A stretch of 64,000 nt of DNA from Hansfordia pulvinata (Eukaryota; Ascomycota; Sordariomycetes; Xylariales), in assembly GCA_006538405.1 (NCBI GenBank), contig BJKQ01000003.1:496001-560000 (forward strand), read 5' to 3'. A model generated the notes under the pieces. It searched no databases and was not told the DNA's origin. It saw only the letters and a list, made by a program, of their open reading frames with translations. The position numbers and the translations under genes are program-made. Of this stretch, positions 35,858-46,331 are shown piece by piece. The stretch's first letter is position 1. Every line of letters starts with the position of its first letter.

Positions 35858-36922
35858 TCATGCTCTGGGGCCTTTGCTGGTGATGGTGTACAAGAAAATG
35901 CTGTCGCGGCTGAAGGACGGGCGGTCCTGGTCGTGTACCTCGACGAGATGGAACTTTTTGTGCGCTTTCTTCAGGAATGCCGTGTCTGCGCGCCGCCTCT
36001 TTTTGCAGCAAAAGTAGATGATGGCAGACGGACACTGCGCGAGCAGATCTGACAATGTGGTCATGAGGAGGGGGAAGGCGGGCTCGAAATAGACGCAATC
36101 GGCGGCCAGTATCACGTTGGGGTTGAAATCCAGAATGTCCTGTGTGAGCGGCTCGCCCCTGAAGCGAAGCGAGAGAAAAAAGCAGAGAGCGCATTAGAGA
36201 AGAGGCCTGGGTGGAGAGAAAGGAAAACTTGAGTCGTACGAGTACGCTGGGGACGGGAGCGCGGGGACGGCGAGTCGACCGACTTACCAGTTCAAGACGG
36301 CAGGCCTGACCCGGTGGGCAAGGCCGTTGAGCTGGATGTTGTGCTGCATCAGGGGCAGCATGTTGGCCTGGTCGGTGAGGCACATGGTGCCGGTGATGGC
36401 GCAACCGCTGGCGACGGCCAGGCCCACCAGCCCGCCTCCCGCGCCGAGTTCGAGACTGGTCGGTGTTGTTAGCCACGGCGGCTGTGGGGGATCCACCGAG
36501 GCTGGCCGATCCCGGCGCGGAGGCCGCCCTGGAAAAGCAGGGTCCTGTCACGCCCCCGTGGGCGGCCAGGCGAGTGGGTGGCGGAGGAGGGCCGGCGGCT
36601 GCAGTGGCGGCGGACACTCCGCGGTGGGAGGGGGGATGAGGGATCAAGCAGCACTGCTGCACTGCTGCACTCACATTCGAGCGTCGGACAGGTCGTGGCG
36701 GTGGTAGCGCAGCATGTGCTTGCCCAGGGTCAAGCCGACGGGCCAGAGCTGGCCGCCGCAGCCCGAGGCGAGGTCCTCATGCAGTTGGAGGGGTTTTGCA
36801 AGAAGCCCGGCAAAGTCGACGGCGGTGGTCCCTGCAGATTTCAGGACCGGTAGCGGGGTCAGGTCCTCGCCGATGCCGAGAGGCGAAAGCTCGGGCGAGG
36901 GTGGTGAGTCCTGGATGAACAT
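35858..36922 (-). CDS. EFM6: Protein-lysine N-methyltransferase, EFM6 type
   Basis: A seven-beta-strand, METTL21-class methyltransferase. The yeast member EFM6 methylates a lysine of translation elongation factor 1A in the cytosol. Exons are 36675-36922, 36288-36455 and 35858-36158; introns of 219 and 129 nt are both GT-AG with strong donors, and the product is 238 residues. The SAM-binding motif I is ILELGAGGGLVGLAVA, followed by the acidic CLTDQ. The family-specific post-motif is AADCVYFEPAFPLL, and an IIYFCCKKRRRAD strand comes near the end. These last blocks are what point to EFM6 more than to other METTL21 members. Confidence 0.9.
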
Positions 36923-37735
36923 GCTGCTGGCGAGTCGTGGAAGAGGGCGCGAAGGAAAGAAAGATGAAGGATGGAGATGGCGAGAGGACGGAGTCGGGAC
37001 AAAAAAAGAAAAAAGGTCGAGATTCGGGGTGTTGGGCGGCGCGAGGGAAGTCGCCCGCCCCGGCCATCGCTGCTTCCTCAACATCACTGGCAGACATTGT
37101 TCATGTCGCTGATGCATATCGATACATGACCTGATGTACCTAACCTACATTGATACTGCCCGGGCACAGCATGAGGTATGCCCGGATGTACAACGTTGAA
37201 TGCTGTATCTACATACTCACATAATGCATGCGCCCTTACTCCAATGTCGCTGGCGCTGTACGGCTTCAGCCGATAAGCTGCATCCGGTTGTTGCAAGTCT
37301 GGACTGATGCATATGGTGCTTATCGCATACCTCGGTGCCTATACGAATTGCACGAAAGCTTGACATCAATTGATCTGATGTGATTACCGGATTGGCAGAC
37401 ACTGGAATCAAGTGAGTGTTGAGCATCCACATGTGTGCTTATTGGACGTGCCACTTGCCATGCGCTTGGACTGAGGCGATCCGCGCGGTATTCTCTGGGT
37501 CTATAGTCTATAGTCTCTCTCTCACTGTCTATCTCTATCTCTAAAATGCTAATCCTGGTAGGTAGGTGTGTATGCATTCAACACGAGCTTGTCCGTTCCA
37601 CCATTTGGCGAGCCTGCAAGGCCGCTCCCTCCGCCAGCTTCTCTCCTCAACTCGTAAGGGGCAGAGGCCCCCCGCGTTCCGTCCTCCCTCAAGTGCCCAT
37701 CTCCTTCAGTATCTACCTACCCTAATGATCCGCAT
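36923..37735. other. Intergenic between EFM6 and the EF-hand gene
   Basis: About 0.8 kb, more AT-rich than average between 37090 and 37560, with several ATGCAT/TGATGCAT-like phrases and a CTATAGTCTATAGT duplication near 37500. No coding frame or RNA gene was recognised. Confidence 0.45.
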
Positions 37736-38722
37736 CTATTCATTGTGCCCCGTGATGTAGTTCTTGAACTCGTCGTCTAGGACCATTCAGTTAGCATCGC
37801 GATCTCGAATTCGCCCGAGGGAAAAGCAAGCAAGCTGCCACGTAGAGGAAAGAAGGAGTCACAGCTCCCCCGTCAGGACTTACCGCTGATGCTGCCGTTG
37901 CCGTCGGCATCCACGGTCTTGATCATGTCCGAGATGTCGAGAGCGTCAACCGTGACGCCGGCGCCGGTCAGGGCCTTGAGGATCTCCCCGGAGTCGACCG
38001 AGTTGCTCTTGTCGACGTCAAGGGCCTGCGTTCGCGTTTTGTCAGCAATTTGGTCGGCACAGGTTTTTTCGTTTCGTGGGGGGCAAGCCGGCCGGAATGG
38101 GCTCGGACAACGGGTCTCGGAACAGCAAATCTTACGTTGAATGCAGACTTGATGAACTCGTCCTGGTGGCGGATTTGCGGAACTCTGCGGATCACCAGGG
38201 CCAGAAACTCTGTGGCACGGCAAAAGGAGTCAGCCACTTTCACCCAAACCCTCGAAAGGGGAGAAGAGGGGGGGGGGGGTTCTTTATACCAAAGTAGTTC
38301 AGCTCGTCCTTGTCGGTGACCTTCTTCATCTCGCTCTTCAGCTCGGTGGGGTTGCTGCTCCCTCCGCCGAGCACCACCTGAGACATCAGCTCAGTCTCGC
38401 CGAGCTTAGCTTTATTGGCGGCTTCCTGTCAGCTGGTTGTCCATGTCTGCGAAGACCCAGGCGGCGGTCTTCTTTTTGATTTTATTCTTCTTGATTTTTA
38501 ACTTACAGCTCCTGTCTGCGTCCTACAAAGTTCACTTATATTAGTATTGCATGAAACGAAGTAAAGACGCTGTGGGGGCATGAGTTGTTATCGACTCACA
38601 AAGGCATTGAACAAGTTGGTAAAGGCAATATCGTATGACATCCCGAAGTTTCTGGGGACGATAGGGACCGTGGCGGCGAGAGAGGCCTCGGCCAGGAGGA
38701 CGGCGGACAGGAAGAACTGCAT
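37736..38722 (-). CDS. Secreted EF-hand calcium-binding protein
   Basis: A gene of five or six short exons: 38600-38722, an optional microexon 38507-38515, 38290-38425, 38136-38209, 37884-38025 and 37736-37776. The product is about 171-174 residues. It opens with a signal peptide (MQFFLSAVLLAEASLAATV), unusual for a calmodulin-like protein. A helical part includes TELMSQVVLGGGS and ELNYFEFLALVIRRVPQ. Two canonical EF-hand loops follow: DVDKSNSVDSGE and DADGNGSISDDE, each with D/N/S at positions 1, 3 and 5 and Glu at 12. The earlier DELNYFEFL stretch looks like a degenerate EF-hand end. The product is probably secreted or in the secretory pathway; its role is unknown. All junctions keep frame, and intron 38210-38289 holds a 12-G run. 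Confidence 0.8.
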
Positions 38723-38819
38723 TTTGAGGGAGGGTGTTTAGGTAGGTATAGATAATGGGTATGGGAAGGGTTGGTTAGATGTGATTGCTGGTGGAGGTGA
38801 TAGCTGAGTCTTGGAAAGA

Positions 38820-38820
<1 letters not shown>

Positions 38821-38850
<30 letters not shown>
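38821..38850. repeat. ATG/GAT trinucleotide repeat, 10 units
   Basis: Ten perfect tandem ATG units on +, about 100 bp upstream of the EF-hand gene start. Confidence 0.97.
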
Positions 38851-39679
38851 GGATATGCATGATTGGGGAGTCGTCCCGGCCGGTATTTATGTACGCGCCG
38901 ACTCGTGGTTGCCAGTCCGGACTCGCCATGTCGAACCCATCAAGACGATCCAGCTTGCCTCTCTCTCTCTGGGTGCCACCAGCTTGCCTCTGGCTGCCAC
39001 GCAGCAGGCGGCGGCGACTCAACATCTCGAGCCCTTGGAGGACATGCCCAAAATGCCTCTAGCTGCCACGCAGGCGGCGGCAAAGGCTGTCCATGCCTGA
39101 AAGGGCCTGAAAAGGGGGCCCCAAACGAGTGCCACATCACCAAGGTCAAGGCCTTGCGAGGGCTGCTGAAGAAGGTCAAACTCGTGATGTGCCTTGAGTT
39201 GTCGCTGGGCGCGATGGCGTTGGGAGCCTGTCAGCATGCCTGGTCCCTGGTCCCTGGTCTGGCGTGGCCCCCGCCACTAGCCCCGCAATCCCCGTCTGAA
39301 GGGCCGTGACCCTCGTCTGAAGGGCCTGTCGCTATCGCCGGCACGAGCGATTGAAGCCTTTTAGGGCCGTCCGGGGTCTGTCAGCGCCGGTTATTATTAG
39401 GTGGTAGTGCCCCGGGTCGCCACCGACGGACTCACTGGACTGGGCTGGTTGATACTGGTTGATGCTACGAGTACTCTGAAGAGATTCCTTTTCTTCTTTT
39501 TTTCTTTTTCTTTTCGTTTTCTCTTTTTTTTCTCCTTCTTCTTTCTTTCTTTCCAGCCCATCTCGAATGAGGCCCACTCTCCTGTTGGCTGTTGGGGTCC
39601 TGAGAGTCTGCCAGAAGACCAAATGTGGCAACGCGACCTGAGGGCAGCCCCAGGCCGAGGACGCTTTGGTTTTGCCACG

Positions 39680-39714
39680 CTCTCTCTCTCTATCTCTCTC
39701 TCTCTCTCTCTCTC
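39680..39714. repeat. CT dinucleotide microsatellite
   Basis: About 16 CT units with one TA interruption, followed by a C run. Confidence 0.95.
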
Positions 39715-39980
39715 CCCCCCACACGGGGAAAAGCTTGAGCGACGAGACAAGAGTGGGATTTTGCCCTATGAGGCGGTGGCCTCGAAGCCCTGGTGAGTGT
39801 TGGTGGTCTGGACCGGCTGTCCGACGACGCCTGCGCCCGCGCCCGCGCCCGCGCTTGCCAGGATCGAGGCCGCCATCCATCCATACGAGTTCTCGTAACC
39901 GCAGCTGAGAGCGCGCAGGCGACACTCTTCGCATTTTGCTGCTGCTGCTGCTGCCTTCGGAGAGTCCGAGTCTTGAAATT

Positions 39981-40017
39981 CAGTCAGTCAGTCAGTCAGT
40001 CAGTCAGTCAGTCAGTC
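39981..40017. repeat. CAGT tetranucleotide microsatellite
   Basis: About nine tandem CAGT units, directly visible. The frame opens without stops through the array. Confidence 0.97.
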
Positions 40018-40172
40018 GGTCAGTCGAGCAGCCGGATGCGAGCTCTGCTTTGAGCCATCCACAGCGGCGCTCATCAGTCTCCGGCCTCGGACACGGTAAA
40101 GCCGCGAGACCTGAGTCCCACGGACCCAATGGCGGTGCTGGATTGAGCACTACTCGTATGCCCCGGCTGCCT

Positions 40173-40198
40173 CGACGACGACGACGACGACGACGACA
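40173..40198. repeat. CGA/ACG trinucleotide repeat
   Basis: About eight and a half tandem CGA units directly after TACTCGTA (40151) in the AXL2 upstream region. Confidence 0.95.
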
Positions 40199-40628
40199 AG
40201 GCTGGCCCTCCCTCACTGGTAATGAGAGAGAGAGAGCAGCCCTACGGAGCAGCCCTGCAGAAGCGCAGCGGCACTGAGACATTGGCGCCAATACACCCCC
40301 ATAATACTCTTCCCCCGCGTGCCTGGACGACAACGATTACGATGGGCCCCCTTCCCTTGCTTCGCTTTTGCTTCGGGTTGGTGAGCACGTAAAGGCGGGG
40401 CGACGCCCTCACCCTGGGACCCGAGGCGCGACGTATTGGCCTGCCCGTGCCTGGCGAGCCCCCAATACATCGAGGAGGCCTTCCCTTTGCATCTGCTTCC
40501 CATTGCCCTGGCATACCTTACCGTACCTTACCTTACCGTGCCTTACCTACCTTACCTACGGTACCTAGACTTGCCCTTTCTTGCGGTCACCGCCCCAGGG
40601 ACACGTCTTGCCGTTACTGCCCCAGGGG

Positions 40629-40650
40629 CACACACACACACACACACACA
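40629..40650. repeat. CA dinucleotide microsatellite, 11 units
   Basis: Eleven perfect CA units in the AXL2 upstream region. Confidence 0.97.
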
Positions 40651-41330
40651 ATGAGAACAATGGGAGTGGGAGTGGGAGAAGAGGAGAGGAGACGAGAGGA
40701 GAGACCCGTGTGCTGAAGATGTACCTCTCTTCCTCGGTTTGTTCCCTCTTCTCGTCCCTTCCCCTTCCCATGCTGAGAGGGGGGGGGGACTTACTTGAAC
40801 AACGTGGCACCCTGGACAGGCTGCTAGACAGGCTGGATGGACTCGAGAGCTGTTAATTGGGAAATGAGACACGAGAATTCCATACTCGTCCTGCGCGCCG
40901 TTGGGAGCCCCAATACACGGCCCGGCTCCTGGCGGGCAGGGAACTTTCCCATCCTATAACGCAGCGGAGCGCGAGTCCCTGGCTATTGATCCCGCCATGT
41001 GGTCTGCGTGCCGGAGTGCACTTGCGGGGTCTCTCTCTCTCTATCTCTCTCCCCCACACACATACACACTGCAGAGAGATAGAGAGAGAGAGAGAGAGGC
41101 ATGCTGTCTGCATCATTGAAGGGGGGGGGAGGAGGAAACACCTTCCGGAGCCAAGGGCTGCCGCCGCCGCCCGGAGGTCCCTTTGCGCATTCTCGACAGA
41201 GGTAGTCGACCGTCGGGGCTGCCATCCGGATGAGCCTCTGCATCTCTCTCTTTCTCTCTCTTCTGTATACTCGATCATTCTTTTGTTTTGTTTGTGTGTC
41301 TGTTTGCAGAAACATCACCATCACTTACTC

Positions 41331-41354
41331 GCTCACTCACTCACTCACTCACTC
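41331..41354. repeat. ACTC tetranucleotide repeat
   Basis: About six tandem CTCA/ACTC units, probably in the transcribed leader of the AXL2-like gene. Confidence 0.9.
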
Positions 41355-41420
41355 CGTCGCCAACCGGGCACAACATCCGTACAGCATCTTACCCAGTCAG
41401 TCGTTTTTGCACGAGACAGC

Positions 41421-41460
41421 AGAAGTAGTAGTAGTAGCAGCAGCAGCAGCAGCAGCAGCA
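41421..41460. repeat. AGT then AGC trinucleotide tract
   Basis: About five AGT units pass directly into about nine AGC units, a compound microsatellite in the leader of the AXL2-like gene. Confidence 0.92.
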
Positions 41461-41744
41461 TATCAAGAGTCGGGAGTCTACGGGATGGTTCCCACGGCAG
41501 AGGACGGATCCTGAACTTCAGTATTCGCAGCACAACAAAGTACAATATATCACAACACGAAGAGCACTTTCAGGTGCTCCTCCCGGACGACGACACTCCG
41601 CCAGAAAACAGCATAGCACAGCACGGCACAGAAAGGCGCAAGGCAGAGACGACAGCAAGTCGGGGGGAAAAGAAGCCAACGGCCGAACAGAGTCGTATCC
41701 TCCTCAGTATCATCAACCAAAAGAGAGAGAGAGAGGGGGAAAAA

Positions 41745-44309
41745 ATGGTGCTGGGACGGCGGGGACGCAGACCGGAGACGGCGGAATCAACGACGCCGCC
41801 AACGGCAATGGACATGAAAATGAAAATGACAGCAACGACGAAAATGACACCAACATCATGGTCAACAGAGACATTGTCAACAGAGACGACGACGACGACA
41901 CCACCACCACCACCACCACCACCACCACCACCACCACCACCACAACAAGTACCAAAACCCCCACAACTCCCACAACCACCATCATCACAGCCACCACAGC
42001 CACCACCACCAAGGATAAAAGCCACGATAGGGAGAGCAAGAGCAAGCACCGCCCTCCTGCCGGCCCTGGCCCGGACGCTGGCGACCACGCTGGCGGTGCT
42101 GTCGGCGCTGGGCCCCGCCGGCGCCCCGGGGGCCGTGACGACGGCGGCCTGGGCCAAGCCGGTGGACTACTTCCCGCTCAACTCGCAGCTGCCGCCCGTC
42201 GCCCGCGTCGGCGAGCCCTTCGCCTTCGCCTTCTCCCCGCTGACTTTCTCTTCCCGGTCCCCCATGACCTACGCCCTGGCCGAGCCCTCGCCCCCCTGGC
42301 TCGCCATCGACAGCGCCTCCCGCCTGCTCTCCGGCACCCCCGGCGACGCCGACGTGCCCCCGGGGCAGATCGTCGGCGTCCCCATCGCCCTTGTGGCCCG
42401 CGACGCCAACGGGTCCACCACCGCCGACGCCATGCTGGTCGTCGCCCGGGCCCCGGCCCCCAGCGTCCAGCGGCCCCTGGAGGAGCAGCTCCGCGAGAGC
42501 AGTCAGGGGGACGGCGGGGGCGGTCTGGGCACCTACAGCGCGCCGGCGTCGCTGCTGCTGCACCCCTCGCGGCCCTTCTCCTTCTCCTTCGCCCGCGACA
42601 CCTTCCGCACCGCCAGCGGCGCCGTGCCCAACTACTACGCCGTCTCGGGAGACAACGCCCCGCTGCCCTCGTGGATCCGCTTCGAGGCCTCCACCCTGAC
42701 CTTCTCCGGCACCACCCCGCCCTTCGAGAGCCTCGTCCAGCCCCCGCAGACCTTCGCCTTCAAGCTCGTCGCCTCCGACGTCATCGGCTTCGGCGCCGCC
42801 GACGTCGCCTTCAGCGTCGTGGTAGGCGTCCACGAGCTCGTCGCCGACGGCGACCCCGTCGTCGAGCTCAACGCCACCCGCGGCGAGCCCCTCGAGTACG
42901 CCGGCCTGCCGGCCCTGCTCAAGATCGACGGCCGGCCCCTCTTCGACGCTGCCTCCGGCGGCGATGGTGATGGTGGTGGTGGTGACGTCCGCTCCATCCG
43001 CGCCCGGGGCCTGCCCGAGTGGCTGACCTTCGACGAGGCCTCGTGGCTCGTCGCGGGCACCCCGGACCCGGACGCCGAGTCCGCCAACGTCACCATCGCC
43101 GTCGTCGACCGCTTCCTCGACACCCTCAACGTCACCATCGCCGTCCGCATCGACGTCGACATCTGGCGCGTCCCCGCCGGCCAGCCGCTGCCCGACCAGC
43201 GCCTCCCCGCGGGGGCCGACCTCGACTTCGACCTCAAGCGCTTCCTGCTCGACCCCCCGGGCGTCGACGTCCGCCTCGAGACCCAGCCCCCGGCCCCCTG
43301 GGCCCGCCTCGACGGAACCTCCAAGGAGCTGCGCGGCGCCAGCCCCCGGCCCCTCGCCGCCGGCTACGCCAACCTGACCACCGTCACCTTCGTCGCCACC
43401 TCCAAGAAGACCCACGAGACGGAGCGCCGCACCATGACGCTGCACCTCGACGACCCGGACCACGAGGAGGACCCGGGGCCGTCTTCCCCCCCTTCCTCTG
43501 ACCCCTCCGATGACGGTCCCCATCAGAATCTGCTGTGGCTGCTCCTCCCCCTGCTGCTCGGCGTCTTCGCCGCCCTCGTCTGGCTCTTCTTCCTCGTCCG
43601 CCGCCGCCGCCGCGCCCGCCGCGCCGACCGGGACGACGACGCCGACGCCGCCGCCCTCAAGGTCTCCCGCCCCCTCGAGGGCTCCTTCAGCCACAACCCC
43701 CCGGGCACCATGGGCGCCAACAGCGCCCTGCGCAAGATGGTCGACCTGAGCGCCCCCGTCGACGGGCCCCTGCCCCCGCCCGCCAGGCACAGCAGCTACG
43801 CGCCCCACGCCCCCTCCAACCTGCGCATGTCCCACACCACCTCCGACCAGAGCCTCTCCTCCTCCTCCTCCACCGACCAGCCTCCGCACGCCATCACCAT
43901 CGCCGTCCACCCGCCCGACTCGGCCGCCGCCCCCGGCCCCGTCCTCGCCTCCACCCGCGTCGGCGCCGGCGCCCCTCCTCCCCGGCCCCCCCGCGCCGAG
44001 GGCGCCCTGGCCGGCCTGCGCCGCTCCTGGCTCGCCGGCGGCCGCTACCTCAACGGCGGCGGCGGTAACAACAACGCCTCCACACAGCAGCAACAACAAC
44101 AACAACACCTGCACCCCAACAGCCCGACGACGGCCCACCAGCAGCAGGCCGGCAGCCCCCACAGCCAGCAGTCCGACACGGACCTGCTCTCCGACACGAG
44201 CATGGGCGACACGCTCGACCTGCAGACTCTCGAGGCCCGCCCGTCCAAGATGGCCCGCCGCGGCCGCAACGGCGCCTTCCGCGACAGCCTGGGCTTCGAC
44301 AACAGCCTC

Positions 44310-44347
<38 letters not shown>

Positions 44348-46331
44348 CGGGAACAACCAGCTCTCCGTCCCCGGGGAAAACGAGCCCTTCAGCATCCAGC
44401 CCACCCCGGAGCTGGCCTACCAGGCGCCCCTGGGCGCCGACTACGCCTACCACCCCCGCGGCCTGTACCACGACTACAGCACCGAGGACGAGAGCGAGGC
44501 CGGCAGCAGCGGCAGCAGCAGCAGAAGCAGCGGCAGGGGAAGCGGCGGCAGGGGCTCCGGGACGGGGTCCTCGTCGGCCGCCTCACACAGCAGTAGCAGC
44601 ACCGCCGGCCACCAGCCCGTCATCGGCCTGGCCCAGACGACGTACAACGTGCCCCCGCGCGGCGCCAGCGGTGGCCAGCACAATAACGCGCTGTCTTCGT
44701 CCCTGCACCCGTATCAGCAGCAGAACCAGAACCAGCAGCAGCAGCAGAGGGGCGGCTTCGGGAATAGGCTGTCCAACCTGTTCAAGCGCACAAGCAACCA
44801 GCGCGTCATCGACGCCTACGCCAGCGCTGCCGCCGCCTCCTCGCCCACTAATAATCATAATCGTAATAATTTCAGCACCCGCGACAGCAACCTCAGCAGC
44901 TCCACGGCCGAGACCATCCGCACCAGCATCCTGACCACGGCCGAGCAGGCCGCCACCAAGAACACCAGCGTCATCGCCAAGCCCACCATCGTCCTCATCC
45001 CCAGCCGCCAGAGCGACCTGGCCCAGCAGGGGCACGTCTCCCAGCAGCAGCAGCAGTACATGGCCCGCCGCGTCGGGGGCTCGACGCCCCTGTTCGGCGG
45101 CGGCTCCGTCACCAAGTCCCCCCGCAACTACTTCGGGCTGACCGGCAACGGCAACGGGGCGTCCGCGGCCGCCGACGACGAGGCCGTGGCTTTCACGCCC
45201 GCCATGAGCGGCGGCGCCGGCGGCCACGGCGTCGTCGACGAGGGCAAGGCCCTGGATGACGACGACGAGGAAGACCACATCACCAAGCCGCCACAGGCCG
45301 CGTACGCCTCGCCCTGGGGCGGCAACAACACGGTGCGCTCGCGCGACAGCGACACGTCGTGGGACCGCCTGGCGCGCGACTCGCTGGGCATCTCGCACCG
45401 CGACCTGCTCGAGGCCTCCCCGGAACTGCGCAGCTCGCAGTACGGTTCCGTCTGGCACGACCTGACGAGCGGCGGCCGCCGCGCCAGCACCGTCGCGAGC
45501 CAGCAGCAGCAGCAACAGCAGAGACACCACAGCAGCGGCATCGAGATCGACTACTACTATGACGACTCGGAGCCCAACTGGCAGACGTACAGCGCCCAGC
45601 TGGAGCAGCAGCGCAAGCAGCAGCAGCACACGAGCCGCGACCTCATGTCGCCCTCGCAGTGGCCGCACCCCAGCGCCGACAAGGACAACATCGGTGTCGC
45701 CCTGGGCGCGCGCGCCAGCTGGAGCTCGCTGACCAAGCAGCAGCAGCAACAGATGCGGTATTCCGGCAATGCGCCGCAGCTCCCGCCGCTAGGGTCCGTC
45801 GTCGCCGTCGCGGCGTCGCCCCCAAGCCCGTCGCGCAGCGGCAACAACAAGAACAAGCGCGAGACTGTGTTGCGCCCGTACTCAAACAGCTTCGACCTCG
45901 AGGCGCCGGCGCCGCAGCAGCAGCCACGACAGCCCTCCTCCGCCGGGGCAGCGCAGCAATACCACCGCCCCCTGCAGACCCAGAACGGCGGCGAGGAGGA
46001 GCAGCGCAACTCCGCGATGCCGGCGCCGCTCATGCAACAAGGGCGCCCACCCATCCCGTCCGAGATGCCCCCGCCCCCTCCGCAGCCGTCGTCCCGGGCG
46101 CCGCTGGGCGAGCTGGCCAACCAGCCCGTCTTCCGGTCTCGCAGCAAGGGAGGCACTGTGAAGAGCGTCGCGTCGCGCAAGAGCAACAAGACGGCGCGCA
46201 GCGGCGCCAGCGACCCCTGGGACGGCGCCGCCGAGGACGACGACGTCTGGGAGGACGTGCCGCCGCCCGCGTCGACGGTGCTCGGGTGGGACGAGCAGGA
46301 CAGCGACGGCAGCTTCGCCGTGTACATTTGA
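41745..46331 (+). CDS. AXL2: AXL2/BUD10-like single-pass membrane protein with cadherin-like (CADG) domains
   Basis: The yeast homologue marks axial bud sites with septins; in filamentous fungi AXL2 acts at septation and conidiation. A single exon of 1528 residues. A Pro/Thr-rich N-terminus with a 14-Pro run precedes a hydrophobic segment (about 107-130, TLATTLAVLSALG). The hallmark DYFPLNSQLPPVARVGEPF opens a series of dystroglycan-type cadherin folds with repeated SGTPGD/LVAGTPD phrases. The membrane span is about residues 596-617 (LLWLLLPLLLGVFAALVW), with RRRRRARR on the cytosolic side. The 900-residue tail is disordered, with many Gln runs. ATG 41745 is the first in-frame ATG. The signal sequence about 105 residues in suggests either an unseen upstream intron or an anchor-like start. 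Confidence 0.86.
41899..41943. repeat. ACC/CCA trinucleotide repeat encoding poly-Pro
   Basis: About 15 tandem CCA/ACC units inside the AXL2-like frame. They encode the 14-proline run upstream of the hydrophobic segment. Confidence 0.95.

Larger units (their letters stand above)
38723..41744. other. Microsatellite-rich divergent intergenic upstream of the AXL2-like gene
   Basis: About 3 kb between the divergent EF-hand and AXL2-like genes. It carries many simple repeats, listed separately, and a local duplication of a CCTCT-GCTGCCACGCAG-GGCGGCGGC phrase at about 38987-39012 and 39056-39081. GTCTGAAGGGCC is repeated near 39293 and 39313. The frame of the AXL2-like gene stays open upstream to about 40857, but there is no earlier in-frame ATG, so this is read as promoter and 5' leader. 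Confidence 0.5.

Noticed and set aside
40857..41744. In-frame 296-codon extension of the AXL2-like gene
   Set aside because: It has no ATG, runs through several microsatellites and shows no domain, so it was read as promoter and leader.
41985..44471. 828-codon minus-strand open frame opposite the AXL2-like gene
   Set aside because: It is a shadow produced by GC-rich codon use on the sense strand. Its product is Gly/Val/Asp/Arg low-complexity with no domain, while the sense frame has clear family motifs.
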